In this document: positions 14,281 through 21,262 of the stretch, piece after piece | How positions within the stretch are numbered: position 1 is the first letter of the stretch | Layout: every line of letters starts with the position of its first letter | Assembly: GCF_001514215.1 (NCBI RefSeq) | Contig: NZ_KQ948886.1 | Coordinates: 1 to 34,173, forward strand | Source: Streptomyces bungoensis | GTDB lineage: Bacteria; Actinomycetota; Actinomycetes; Streptomycetales; Streptomycetaceae | Direction: 5' to 3' | DNA: 34,173 nt | The notes under the pieces: model-generated | What the model was told of the DNA's origin: nothing | Seen by the model: the letters and a program-made list of their open reading frames with translations, nothing else | The model's database searches: none | Position numbers and translations under genes: made by a program

Positions 14281-15315
14281 TCACGCATCCGCCACGCGTG
14301 CGGGCGTCCGGCCCTCCCGGGTCCAGTCCAGCAGTTCGTCGGCGGACCACGTCGTCACGACCCGCTCCGCAGGCACCCCGCACTCCTCGGCGCGGGCGCA
14401 GCCGAGGATCTGCCAGTCCAGCTGTCCCGGCGCGTGCGCGTCCGTGTCGATCGAGAAGAGCACCCCCGCCGCCACCGCCCGGCGCAGCAGCCGCCGCGGC
14501 GGGTCGAGCCGCTCGGGCCGGCTGTTGATCTCCACGGCCGTACCCGACTCGGCGCACGCGGCGAACACCTCCTCCGCGTCGAACTGCGACTCCGGCCGCC
14601 CGCGGCCGGTGACCAGGCGTCCCGTGCAGTGGCCGAGGACGTCCGCGTGCGGATTGCGCACGGCGGCCACCATCCGCCGGGTCATCGACCGGGCGTCCAT
14701 CCGCAGCTTGGAGTGCACGGACACCACGACCACGTCCAGCCGCTCCAGCAGCTCCGGCTCCTGGTCCAGCGAGCCGTCGTCCAGGATGTCGCACTCGATG
14801 CCGGTGAGCAGCCGGAACGGCGCCCAGCCCGCGTTGAGCTCGGCGACCACCTCCAGCTGCTCGCGCAGCCGCTCGGGGGACAGGCCCCGGGCCACCGTCA
14901 GCCGGGGCGAGTGGTCGGTCAGGGCGGTCCACTCGTGGCCGAGCCGGGCCGCCGTCCGCCCCATCTCCTCGATCGGGCTGCCGCCGTCGGACCAGTCCGA
15001 GTGGGTGTGGCAGTCCCCGCGCAGCAGCTCCCGCAGCCGCGCGCCCGGGCCGCCGTGCTCACCGGTGTCCTCCTCCAGCCGGCGCAGGTACCCGGGCACC
15101 TCCCCGGCCAGCGCCTCCACCACCACCTGCGCGGTCTTCGGCCCTACGCCCTTCAGCGACTCGAGGGTGCCGGCCGCCGCCCGGGAGGCGACGTCCTCGG
15201 CGGGCAGCGCGGACAGCACCCGGGCGGCGGTGCGGAAGGCCTTCACCCGGTAGGTGGGCGCCAGCGACCGCTCCAGCAGGAAGGCGATCCGGTCCAGGGC
15301 GGCGACGGGGTCCAT
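14281..15315 (-). CDS. PHP-domain protein with N-terminal helix-hairpin-helix (PolX C-terminal-like)
   Basis: A 344-residue protein. The N-terminal section (about residues 1-75) has a helix-hairpin-helix pattern (LESLKGVGPKTAQVVVEAL) like the DNA-binding part of family X polymerases. From about residue 97 comes a PHP phosphoesterase domain with metal-binding motifs GDCHTHSDWSDG, ALTDHSPR, GIECDIL, VVVSVHSKL, VLGHCTGRL and SIDTDAHAP. This is the architecture of the PolX-type PHP protein without the nucleotidyltransferase palm, as in many actinobacterial PHP proteins. A 3'-5' exonuclease or phosphoesterase role in DNA repair is plausible. The ATG at 15315 starts where homology begins. It lies upstream of, and in line with, the HAD gene. 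Confidence 0.88.
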   Translation of the reverse strand: MDPVAALDRIAFLLERSLAPTYRVKAFRTAARVLSALPAEDVASRAAAGTLESLKGVGPKTAQVVVEALAGEVPGYLRRLEEDTGEHGGPGARLRELLRGDCHTHSDWSDGGSPIEEMGRTAARLGHEWTALTDHSPRLTVARGLSPERLREQLEVVAELNAGWAPFRLLTGIECDILDDGSLDQEPELLERLDVVVVSVHSKLRMDARSMTRRMVAAVRNPHADVLGHCTGRLVTGRGRPESQFDAEEVFAACAESGTAVEINSRPERLDPPRRLLRRAVAAGVLFSIDTDAHAPGQLDWQILGCARAEECGVPAERVVTTWSADELLDWTREGRTPARVADA

Positions 15316-15375
15316 GCGTACAGGGTTTCCCGGCGGCGCCCCCGCCGCACGCGCCGCGGCACGGCTCGTCGCCCA

Positions 15376-15399
15376 CCGCACGGCCGGACGGCCGTGCGG
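15376..15399. promoter_or_regulatory. Perfect 10-bp hairpin between divergent PHP and SDR genes
   Basis: CCGCACGGCC (15376-15385) and GGCCGTGCGG (15390-15399) are exact complements with a GGAC loop. The hairpin lies in the 158-bp region between divergent starts at 15315 and 15474. It may be an operator or a structured leader. Confidence 0.5.
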
Positions 15400-15473
15400 G
15401 CGGCACGGTTTTGCGCCCCACGCCCCGGGGTACTGCGAGGACCCGTTCGGACGATCTCCCGAGGAGCCCCCCC

Positions 15474-16277
15474 ATGCCCACACCGGACACGCGACGCACA
15501 GCGCTGGTCACCGGCGCGGACAGCGGCATCGGCCGGGCCACCGCCGTCCGCCTGGCCGAGGCGGGGCTGGACGTCGGCATCACCTGGCACAGCGACGAGA
15601 AGGGCGCCGAGCGGACGGCGGACGAGGTCCGCGCCAAGGGCCGCCGGGCGGCCGTCGCCCAGCTGGACCTCACCCGGCTGCCCGCGGCGGCGGACGTCGT
15701 CGACGAGCTGTGCGCCCAGCTCGGCCGCCTCGACGTACTGGTCAACAACGCCGGTACGGGGACGATGACCCCCTTCCTCGACCTGCGGCTGGAGGACGTG
15801 CGCCGGGTGCTCGACGTGGACCTCGTCGGCCCGTTCCTGTGCGGGCAGAAGGCGGCCCGGCACATGATCCGGCAGGGCGACGGCGGCCGGATCGTCAACG
15901 TCACGTCCGTGCACGAGCACCAGCCCCGCGTGGGCGCCGCGCCGTACTGCGCGGCCAAGGGCGGACTGGGCCTGCTCACCCAGGTGATGGCCCTCGAACT
16001 CGCCGAGCACGGCATCACCGTGAACGCGGTCGCGCCGGGCGAGATCGCCACCCCGATGACCGGTCAGGAGGACACCGACGTGCACACCGAACGGCGCCCC
16101 GGGGTGCCCCTCGGGCGGCCCGGCGACGCCCGGGAGGTCGCCGCCGTGATCGCCTTCCTGGCGAGTCCGGACGCCTCCTACGTCACCGGTGCCTCCTGGA
16201 GCGTCGACGGCGGCATGCTCCGCATGGGCCCGCAGGCCGGCTCGCACCTGACCGGCGACGACTGGCGACGGCCCTGA
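15474..16277 (+). CDS. Classical SDR family oxidoreductase
   Basis: A 267-residue classical short-chain dehydrogenase. It carries TGADSGIGRA (cofactor loop, about residues 12-21), NNAGTG, the catalytic Ser in VNVTSVHE and YCAAKGG as the YxxxK pair. It also has NAVAPGEIATPM and a C-terminal YVTGASWSVDGGM. The length matches glucose-1-dehydrogenase and 3-oxoacyl-ACP-reductase-like enzymes; the true substrate is not predictable. The ATG at 15474 is preceded by GAGGAG at 15461-15466. The frame is open to 15411, but there is no better start. It is divergent from the PHP-domain gene. Confidence 0.92.
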   Translation: MPTPDTRRTALVTGADSGIGRATAVRLAEAGLDVGITWHSDEKGAERTADEVRAKGRRAAVAQLDLTRLPAAADVVDELCAQLGRLDVLVNNAGTGTMTPFLDLRLEDVRRVLDVDLVGPFLCGQKAARHMIRQGDGGRIVNVTSVHEHQPRVGAAPYCAAKGGLGLLTQVMALELAEHGITVNAVAPGEIATPMTGQEDTDVHTERRPGVPLGRPGDAREVAAVIAFLASPDASYVTGASWSVDGGMLRMGPQAGSHLTGDDWRRP

Positions 16278-16315
16278 GACCGTGCGGCTGCGGACGAGTT
16301 CCTGCGCCCGCCCCG

Positions 16316-16465
16316 GCCTCCGACCCGAAGGTGTTCGAGTTGTTCGAGCAGAAGGTGGCGATCGCCCCCGTGCTCACCCGGCTGGGGGAGCACGGGGACT
16401 TCGGCCGTCCGGCCGCGCAGGGGGCCGTCGAGGCGGCGCTGCTCGGCCTGCTGGACGGCGCCTGA
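16316..16465 (+). pseudogene. Coding remnant (3' end of an unidentified gene)
   Basis: From about 16316 to the TGA at 16463-16465 one frame reads ASDPKVFELFEQKVAIAPVL and then TRLGEHGDFGRPAAQGAVEA before ending LLGLLDGA. Nearly every third base is G or C and the peptide looks like a real folded C-terminus. There is no ribosome site or sensible start; the only start nearby is a GTG at 16331 without Shine-Dalgarno. I therefore read it as the surviving 3' end of a deleted gene, though a very short gene of 44 codons cannot be excluded. I do not recognise the family. Confidence 0.4.
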
Positions 16466-16506
16466 GCGCAAGCGTCCGGCCCGCCAGGCGTTCTACGCTT
16501 TATCGC

Positions 16507-16755
16507 ATGACCGAACAGTCAGCTCCTCACATCGCGCGTCCACGGATCCTGGTGCTCGGGGTGTGCCCGGGCAGACAGGGGCAGCCGCCGTTCCGGATCA
16601 TGGAGATCGACGGCGAGGTGATCGGTGAGGCCAGGACCGTCACCGACGTCCTGGAGGCCGCCGCCTCCCACGGGATCCCCATCCACGACCTGGACGATCC
16701 GGACGTGATCCGCTGGGTGGGCGGCGACAAGTTCACCTGGACGCTGCGCCACTGA
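16507..16755 (+). CDS. Small conserved-looking actinobacterial protein, probably leaderless
   Basis: An 82-residue soluble protein with a compact alpha/beta look: RPRILVLGVCPG, FRIMEIDGEVIGEARTV, DVLEAAASHGIPIHDLDD and VIRWVGGDKFTW. I do not recognise a named family, and no catalytic motif is evident. The ATG at 16507 has no Shine-Dalgarno. A TACGCT hexamer at 16494-16499 could be a -10 box that would put the transcription start at or next to the ATG, so the mRNA is probably leaderless. The gene ends nine bases from the stop of the convergent GH16 gene. Confidence 0.75.
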   Translation: MTEQSAPHIARPRILVLGVCPGRQGQPPFRIMEIDGEVIGEARTVTDVLEAAASHGIPIHDLDDPDVIRWVGGDKFTWTLRH

Positions 16756-16764
16756 GCGGCGGGC

Positions 16765-17994
16765 TCAGCCCAGCGTCCACTTCTGGTTGGCGCCGCCCGT
16801 GCAGGTCCATATCTGCAGCCGGGTGCCGTTGGCCGAGTTGTTCCCGGTCACGTCGAGACACTTGTTGGCCTGCGGGTTGACGATGTCGTGCGCCGCCGAG
16901 ACGGCCCACTTCTGGTTGGCGCCGCCCGTGCAGTCCCACAGCTGGACGGTCGAGCCGTCCGCCGTGCCGTTTCCGGTCACGTCCAGGCACTTGCCGAGCG
17001 CCCGCAGCGTGCCGTCCGAGCCGACCGTCCAGGACTGGGCGGCCGTGCCGTTGCAGTCGTACAGCTGGACGGGGGTGCCGTTCGCCGGGTTGGCGCCCGC
17101 GACGTCGACGCACTTGCCGGCCAGGCCCCGGACGGCGACGGCGGACGCGCTGTCGCCCGTGGTCACCGACACCGAGTCGACGACCAGCGCTTGCGGAAAC
17201 TGGGTGGAGCCGTCCGGGTCGCCCGGCCAGTAGCCGCCGACCGCGAGGTTCAGGATCAGGAAGAACGGCTTGTCGAACACCCAGGTCTTCCCGCCCAGGT
17301 CGGCCGGTGTGCGCCGCTCGTAGACCTGCCCGTCCACCGACCAGGTGATCGAGCCGGGCGCCCAGTCGACCGCGAACGTGTGGAAGGCGTCCGCGAAGGC
17401 CTGCCCGTTCGGCAGGGTGTAGGCCGCGCCGAGGCCGCCCGAGCCGGAGTAGCCGGGGCCGTGTATGGTGCCGTGCACGGTGGAGGGCTCGTAGCCGACG
17501 TTCTCCATCACGTCGATCTCGCCCGAGTCGGGCCAGTTGACCGGGGTGCCGAGCATCCAGAACGCCGGCCACATGCCCTGCCCGCGCGGGATCTTCATGC
17601 GGGCCTCGACATGGCCGTACTGGGCGGTGAACTTGCCCGCCGTGTTCAGCCGCGCGGAGGTGTACTGGCAGCTGCCGTACCAGCACTGGTAGCCGGCCGG
17701 GTTCTCCTTCCGGGCCGTGATCACCAGGTGGCCCTGGCCGTCGAGGGCCGCGTTGTGCGTGCCGGAGGTGTAGTACTGCCGCTCGTGGTTGTTGACGTTG
17801 TCACCCGTCTCCAGCGTCCACTTCGAGGCGTCGACCGGCGCCCCGGCGGGCCCGTCGAAGGAGTCGGAGAAGGTGGTGGCGGTCGCCGCCGCCGGGGCGG
17901 AGGTCTGCGCCCGGGCCGGGACGGCGGCGGAGCCGACCAGCGCGGCGGACAGGGCGGCGAGGAGGCATCTGCGGAGCAGGCGTGGGGAGGCCAT
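16765..17994 (-). CDS. Secreted GH16 beta-glucanase with C-terminal ricin-type lectin domain
   Basis: A 409-residue exported enzyme. Residues 1-29 form a Sec signal peptide (MASPRLLRRCLLAALSAALV, cleavage near PARAQ). The GH16 domain (about 41-275) carries the catalytic signature GEIDVMEN, with E159 as nucleophile, D161 assisting and E164 as acid/base. The flanking HVEARMKIPRGQGMWPAFWML stretch is typical of laminarinase (endo-beta-1,3-glucanase) members. Residues about 283-409 form a ricin B/CBM13 beta-trefoil with repeated KCLDVTGN and Q-x-W motifs (AQSW, NQKW twice). It probably binds and cleaves beta-1,3-glucans such as fungal or algal cell wall outside the cell. The ATG at 17994 has GGAG five bases upstream. 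Confidence 0.94.
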   Translation of the reverse strand: MASPRLLRRCLLAALSAALVGSAAVPARAQTSAPAAATATTFSDSFDGPAGAPVDASKWTLETGDNVNNHERQYYTSGTHNAALDGQGHLVITARKENPAGYQCWYGSCQYTSARLNTAGKFTAQYGHVEARMKIPRGQGMWPAFWMLGTPVNWPDSGEIDVMENVGYEPSTVHGTIHGPGYSGSGGLGAAYTLPNGQAFADAFHTFAVDWAPGSITWSVDGQVYERRTPADLGGKTWVFDKPFFLILNLAVGGYWPGDPDGSTQFPQALVVDSVSVTTGDSASAVAVRGLAGKCVDVAGANPANGTPVQLYDCNGTAAQSWTVGSDGTLRALGKCLDVTGNGTADGSTVQLWDCTGGANQKWAVSAAHDIVNPQANKCLDVTGNNSANGTRLQIWTCTGGANQKWTLG

Positions 17995-18031
17995 GGCTCT
18001 CCGTTCGGCGTGGGGGGACGGATGCCTCTTG

Positions 18032-18060
18032 ATTTAAGAAGTGAGATAAGTAGCCGTCAA
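18032..18060 (-). promoter_or_regulatory. Vegetative-type promoter for the GH16 gene
   Basis: On the minus strand TTGACG (complement of 18055-18060), a 17-bp spacer and TTAAAT (complement of 18032-18037) form a good -35/-10 pair in an AT-rich island. It would give a leader of about 30 nt before the GH16 ATG. The spacer contains ACTTATCTCACTTC, where a repressor might bind. Confidence 0.6.
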
Positions 18061-18078
18061 TACCCTGGTACAGACCTG

Positions 18079-18131
18079 CTCCTGACGGATGCTCATGCCA
18101 AAGCCCTGCCGTGTCCGGCATCCGTCAGGAG
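18079..18131 (-). terminator. 14-bp perfect stem-loop downstream of the vanZ-like gene
   Basis: CTCCTGACGGATGC (18079-18092) and GCATCCGTCAGGAG (18118-18131) are perfect complements with a 25-nt loop. The loop holds a smaller competing stem (TGCCG/CGGCA). It lies 20 bp beyond the stop codon of the minus-strand VanZ-like gene and upstream of the GH16 promoter, so it most likely ends the VanZ transcript. Confidence 0.65.
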
Positions 18132-18151
18132 AGTCCCTCGGGCCGGGCCGG

Positions 18152-18709
18152 TCAGGAACTCGGCTCCACGCTCACCCGCCGGTGCACCGCCCGCCCGAGT
18201 CGCCGCCCCAGCACCAGCCAGCCGAGCAGTGCCCCGGTGGTGTTGAGGATGACGTCGTCGATGTCGAAGGCCCGCCCGGTGATCAGCGCACCCTGGACCA
18301 GTTCCACCATCAGCATCACGAGCGCGGTGAGCGCCAGGACCCGCAGCATCTTCCGGGCGCGCGGCGCCAGAACCGGCACCAAGATCCCGAACGGCACCCC
18401 GAGGAGCACGTTCCCGCCGATCTGGCGCAGCGTGTCGAGCGGTTGCCCGTAGTTCAGATACGCCCGCAGGGAACTGCCCGGGTGCAGGTTGCTGTGCGTC
18501 AGGTGCACCGAGGCCGGGGACGGACGCAGGGTGAGCCGGGCCAGGACGACGGCGAACGCCACCATGAGCACGAACGCGACCAGCATCACCAGCAGCCGGA
18601 TCGGCAGGGCGACCGCGTGCCGGGTGGTGCGGGGCCGGGCCGGCTCGTCCGGCGTCCGCTTCCTGGTCGGGCGCAGGGCCGCGGGCAGGCGCCGGGCGGT
18701 CTGGGACAT
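18152..18709 (-). CDS. VanZ-like membrane protein
   Basis: A 185-residue protein with a cytoplasmic Arg/Pro-rich N-terminus (about 1-33) and four hydrophobic segments (about 35-60, 95-115, 120-142 and 155-170). The C-terminal half has the VanZ pattern: IGGNVLLGVPFGILVPVL, VELVQ, then GRAFDIDDVILNTTGALLGW. VanZ was named for teicoplanin resistance in enterococci; actinobacterial members are widespread and mostly uncharacterised, so no antibiotic link should be assumed. The ATG at 18709 has GGAGG close upstream. It is a single gene followed by a strong hairpin. Confidence 0.88.
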   Translation of the reverse strand: MSQTARRLPAALRPTRKRTPDEPARPRTTRHAVALPIRLLVMLVAFVLMVAFAVVLARLTLRPSPASVHLTHSNLHPGSSLRAYLNYGQPLDTLRQIGGNVLLGVPFGILVPVLAPRARKMLRVLALTALVMLMVELVQGALITGRAFDIDDVILNTTGALLGWLVLGRRLGRAVHRRVSVEPSS

Positions 18710-18814
18710 GGGGTCCTCCAGTCGTCAACTTCCCCGTTTCCAGGAGGCGGTTACCCGCGCTTCGGCCGTAAATGCCGCCGCCCGGGCGGTCTTCGGGGCG
18801 CATCGGCGGTTTCC

Positions 18815-18920
18815 GCTCACGCTCCCGGGGCACTCCGCACGCGGACCCGCGCGCCGCCGCCCCGCATGCTCACGCTCCCGGGGCACTCCGCACGCGGACC
18901 CGCTCGCCGCCGCCCCGCAC
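18815..18920. repeat. 53-bp direct tandem repeat, two copies
   Basis: Copy 1 (18815-18867) and copy 2 (18868-18920) begin GCTCACGCTCCCGGGGCACT and differ at only about two positions. They lie in the 295-bp non-coding gap between the divergent vanZ-like and truncated mrpE-like genes. No coding frame is supported across them. Confidence 0.85.
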
Positions 18921-19004
18921 GGCCTCCGGCGGTGCTGGGATGCCCCATGCGGCGAACCGGACGAAAGCCGCCCAAACCTGCACAGCCGACCGAGGAGGTG
19001 GCGG

Positions 19005-19184
19005 ATGACCCGGCGCACGGCCCCGCGCGCGGCCCTCCTCGCGGTGGGCGAACTGCTGGCCTGGTGGGCCGGACTGGTCGTGCTGTGGCTGATGCTCATC
19101 TCCACCGTCTGCACCCTGGAGTGGGTCGTCGGCGCCGCCGCGGCCGCCGTGGGCGCGCTCGCCGCCCGGGCCACTTCGGAATGA
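19005..19184 (+). CDS. Truncated MrpE/MnhE-like membrane subunit
   Basis: A 59-residue protein with two hydrophobic segments (about 8-32 and 38-55). LLAWWAGLVVLWLMLISTV and the following WVVGAAAAAVGALAARA resemble the first two helices of MrpE-type cation/proton antiporter subunits, which are normally about 150 residues or more. The ATG at 19005 has GAGGAGG upstream. The stop overlaps the next gene's start as ATGA at 19181-19184. I infer that a deletion removed the rest of this gene and fused the locus to the middle of a NuoM/HyfB-type gene. A naturally small subunit is possible. Confidence 0.55.
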   Translation: MTRRTAPRAALLAVGELLAWWAGLVVLWLMLISTVCTLEWVVGAAAAAVGALAARATSE

Positions 19185-20440
19185 TCAACTCGCCCGGCGC
19201 GGACGCCCTGCTGCCGGGCATCGGCCTGCTGTACGCCCGCACCGGTGAGCCGGCGATGACGAAGATCGGCCGGGGCCTGGACGAGGCGGCCGTGCACCAC
19301 GGCGGGCCGGACGCCCTCGTCCTCGCCTCCTTCGTGCTGGTGCTGACCGGGCTGCTGGTGAAGGCCGCCGCCGTCCCGTTCCACTTCTGGCTGCCGGACG
19401 CGCACGCCGTCGCCCCCACCCCGGTGTGCATGCTGCTGTCCGGGGTGATGGTCGAACTCGGCTCCTACGGCGTCTGGCGGGTCTACAGCACCGTCTTCTC
19501 CGGACCCGGCGGCATCCCGGCCGCCGACCTGGAGCGCTGCCTGGTCACCCTCGGCGCGCTCACGGCGGTGACCGGCGCGGTCATGTGCTGGTACCAGCGG
19601 CACATCAAGCGGCTGCCGGCCTGCTCCACCGTCGCGCACACCGGCCTGTTCCTCCTCGCACTCGGCGTGTTCACGCCCGAAGGCGACGACGGGACCGCGC
19701 TGTACGTCCTCGGGCACGCCGGGGTGAAGGCCGCGCTGTTCGCCTGCACGGGCATCCTGCTCGACCGGTACGGCAGCGTCGACGAGCACGACCTGCACGG
19801 CAGGGCCCGCGAACTGCGGGGAGTCGGGGTCATGTCCGCGATCGGCGCGCTGGGCCTGGCCGGGCTGCCGCCGTTCGGCACCGCGCTCGGCAAGTCGGTC
19901 TCCGAGGAGGCGGTCGGCGGCCCGCTCACCGTGGTCTACGTGGCCGTCTCGGCGGTCACCGCGGGCGCCGTGCTGCGGGTCACCGCGCGCGTCTTCCCCG
20001 GCCTCGGGCCGCGCCCCGGGGACGCCGCGGGGGAGACCGGCGGCTCCGGCGAGCGGCCCGAGACCGGCGAACGGCTGCGACGCGTCCCGGACACGATGCG
20101 ATGGGTGCCCGCCGTGCTGCTGGCCGGCGCCTTCGCCGTCGGGGTCGTACCCGGCCTCGGGGACCTGGTGGCCCGCTCGGTCAACGAGGCGGGCTCCGGC
20201 GGTGCGCACGCCTCGGTGCACTGGACCGCGCACGGCGTCCTGCTGGGCGTGGCCTCCACGCTGCTGGCCGCGGCCCTCGCCGTGCTCGCCGTGACCCGCC
20301 CGGACAAGACGGCCGCGCCCGGCTGGGGCACGCCGCTGCGCCGCCTGCAGTCCGGGCACGTCGGGGACTACGTGGCCTGGCTGCTGGTCGGCGCGACGGC
20401 GCTGGGGGCGCTCGCCCTGCCGGGCGTGCTGGGCGGCTGA
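19181..20440 (+). CDS. N-terminally truncated NuoM/MrpD-type proton-conducting transporter
   Basis: A 419-residue multi-spanning membrane protein of the proton-conducting antiporter family shared by Mrp antiporters, complex I and formate hydrogenlyase. Diagnostic segments are GLLVKAAAVPFHFWLPDAHAVAPTPV, MLLSGVMVELGSYGVWRV, STVAHTGLFLLALGV, LGHAGVKAALFACTGILLDR and GLAGLPPFGTALGKS. The conserved Lys in LVKAAAVPFH and His in GHAGVKAALF are present. Homologues begin well over 100 residues earlier; here the first residues (MINSPGADALLPGIGLLYAR) correspond to a central helix. The bases upstream in the same frame read GHFG, also fitting the family, so homology continues until it is cut by the fused mrpE-like gene. 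It is probably non-functional as a pump. Confidence 0.8.
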   Translation: MINSPGADALLPGIGLLYARTGEPAMTKIGRGLDEAAVHHGGPDALVLASFVLVLTGLLVKAAAVPFHFWLPDAHAVAPTPVCMLLSGVMVELGSYGVWRVYSTVFSGPGGIPAADLERCLVTLGALTAVTGAVMCWYQRHIKRLPACSTVAHTGLFLLALGVFTPEGDDGTALYVLGHAGVKAALFACTGILLDRYGSVDEHDLHGRARELRGVGVMSAIGALGLAGLPPFGTALGKSVSEEAVGGPLTVVYVAVSAVTAGAVLRVTARVFPGLGPRPGDAAGETGGSGERPETGERLRRVPDTMRWVPAVLLAGAFAVGVVPGLGDLVARSVNEAGSGGAHASVHWTAHGVLLGVASTLLAAALAVLAVTRPDKTAAPGWGTPLRRLQSGHVGDYVAWLLVGATALGALALPGVLGG

Positions 20441-21100
20441 TCAGGAACCGTAGGACACGTGCACGTCGGTGAAGCCCAGGGAGCGCAGCAGACCCTCCAG
20501 CATGCCGGTGGTGTTGCGCTCGGCCCGCGCCGTCAGTCCGCTCTCGCGGGCGGCGTCGCCGATGTGCCGGACCGCGAGCTTCTGCACCGCCTGCTCGCTG
20601 TTGGGGTTGTCGGAGAAGAGGTCGCCGATCCGGTCGAGCAGGCCGCGCTGCTTGGACACGGCGTAGGAGCGGTCGGGGTCGAGGGCGGGCCTGCCGAGCC
20701 GGGCGTGCGGCAGCCGGATCGCGGCCGACGTGCGGTCGCCGTTCACCGTCACGTCCTTGTCGCCGATCCGGCCGAGGTCGACGTAGGCCTCGACGGTGCC
20801 CGCGCCGACGTACAGGGTGCGGGTGCCGCGGATCGCGTCGGGCAGGTACTTGGCGTCCTTCTCCAGGTCCACGACGACCTGGAAGTTGCCGGACGCGGCG
20901 TCGTAACGGCTCATGTCCTGGATGGACTTCAGCAGCGCGGGGCCGGAGCGGTCGTGCGACTCGGTACCGAAGAAGTCCTTGATGCCCGGGAGCACGGCCA
21001 GCCGGACACCGGCGAACAGCACCACCAGGACCAGCACGAACGCGGTCACCACCTTGGCCCAGCCGGGCATGCGGGGCAGTCGTCTTGCGGGAGTCGTCAT
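20441..21100 (-). CDS. DUF4230 family membrane-anchored protein
   Basis: A 219-residue protein with one membrane helix near the N-terminus (about residues 17-37) and a soluble domain outside. The domain has LLKSIQDMSRYDAASGNFQVVVDLEKD, YVGAGTVEAYVDLGRI and a C-terminal helical part with VRHIGDAARESGL. This matches DUF4230, of unknown function. The ATG at 21100 is preceded by GGAAGGAGG. Its stop codon abuts that of the convergent transporter gene with no bases between. Upstream, a nested inverted repeat (21121-21150) lies just before the ribosome site. Confidence 0.85.
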   Translation of the reverse strand: MTTPARRLPRMPGWAKVVTAFVLVLVVLFAGVRLAVLPGIKDFFGTESHDRSGPALLKSIQDMSRYDAASGNFQVVVDLEKDAKYLPDAIRGTRTLYVGAGTVEAYVDLGRIGDKDVTVNGDRTSAAIRLPHARLGRPALDPDRSYAVSKQRGLLDRIGDLFSDNPNSEQAVQKLAVRHIGDAARESGLTARAERNTTGMLEGLLRSLGFTDVHVSYGS

Positions 21101-21120
21101 TCGACGGCCCTCCTTCCTGC

Positions 21121-21150
21121 TGACCGCATTCCCCTTCAAGGGGATGGTCA
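21121..21150. promoter_or_regulatory. Nested inverted repeat upstream of the DUF4230 gene
   Basis: CCCCTT (21131-21136), one base and AAGGGG (21138-21143) form a perfect inner repeat. They are flanked by TGACC (21121-21125) and GGTCA (21146-21150). It sits just upstream of the DUF4230 ribosome site and may be an operator or leader hairpin. A second stem, CCGGCGC/GCGCCGG (21178-21193), lies nearer the prs-like gene. Confidence 0.45.
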
Positions 21151-21207
21151 GACGGGCCAGTTGACCGGATGACAGCCCCGGCGCACGCGCCGGACCGGCC
21201 GGGGCGG

Positions 21208-21213
21208 AAACCG
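21208..21213 (+). promoter_or_regulatory. Candidate -10 box (TAGCAT) for the prs-like gene
   Basis: TAGCAT lies 50 bp before the GTG at 21263. I see no good -35 at the right distance. Confidence 0.3.
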
Positions 21214-21262
21214 CCAGTAGCATGACCGGCGCAGTCCGTGACGACTCAGCGAGGAGCGGATC

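Noticed and set aside
13552..15768. 738-codon plus-strand frame opposite the HAD and PHP genes
   Set aside because: Antisense shadow; the minus-strand genes have complete catalytic motifs.
16178..16471. Minus-strand 97-codon frame opposite the 3' remnant
   Set aside because: No ribosome site and an Arg/Gly/Gln-rich shadow composition; the plus frame has the stronger coding bias.
18152..18709. Glycopeptide-resistance locus because of the VanZ-like gene
   Set aside because: No VanH, VanA, VanX, VanR or VanS homologues nearby; VanZ-fold proteins are widespread without that role.
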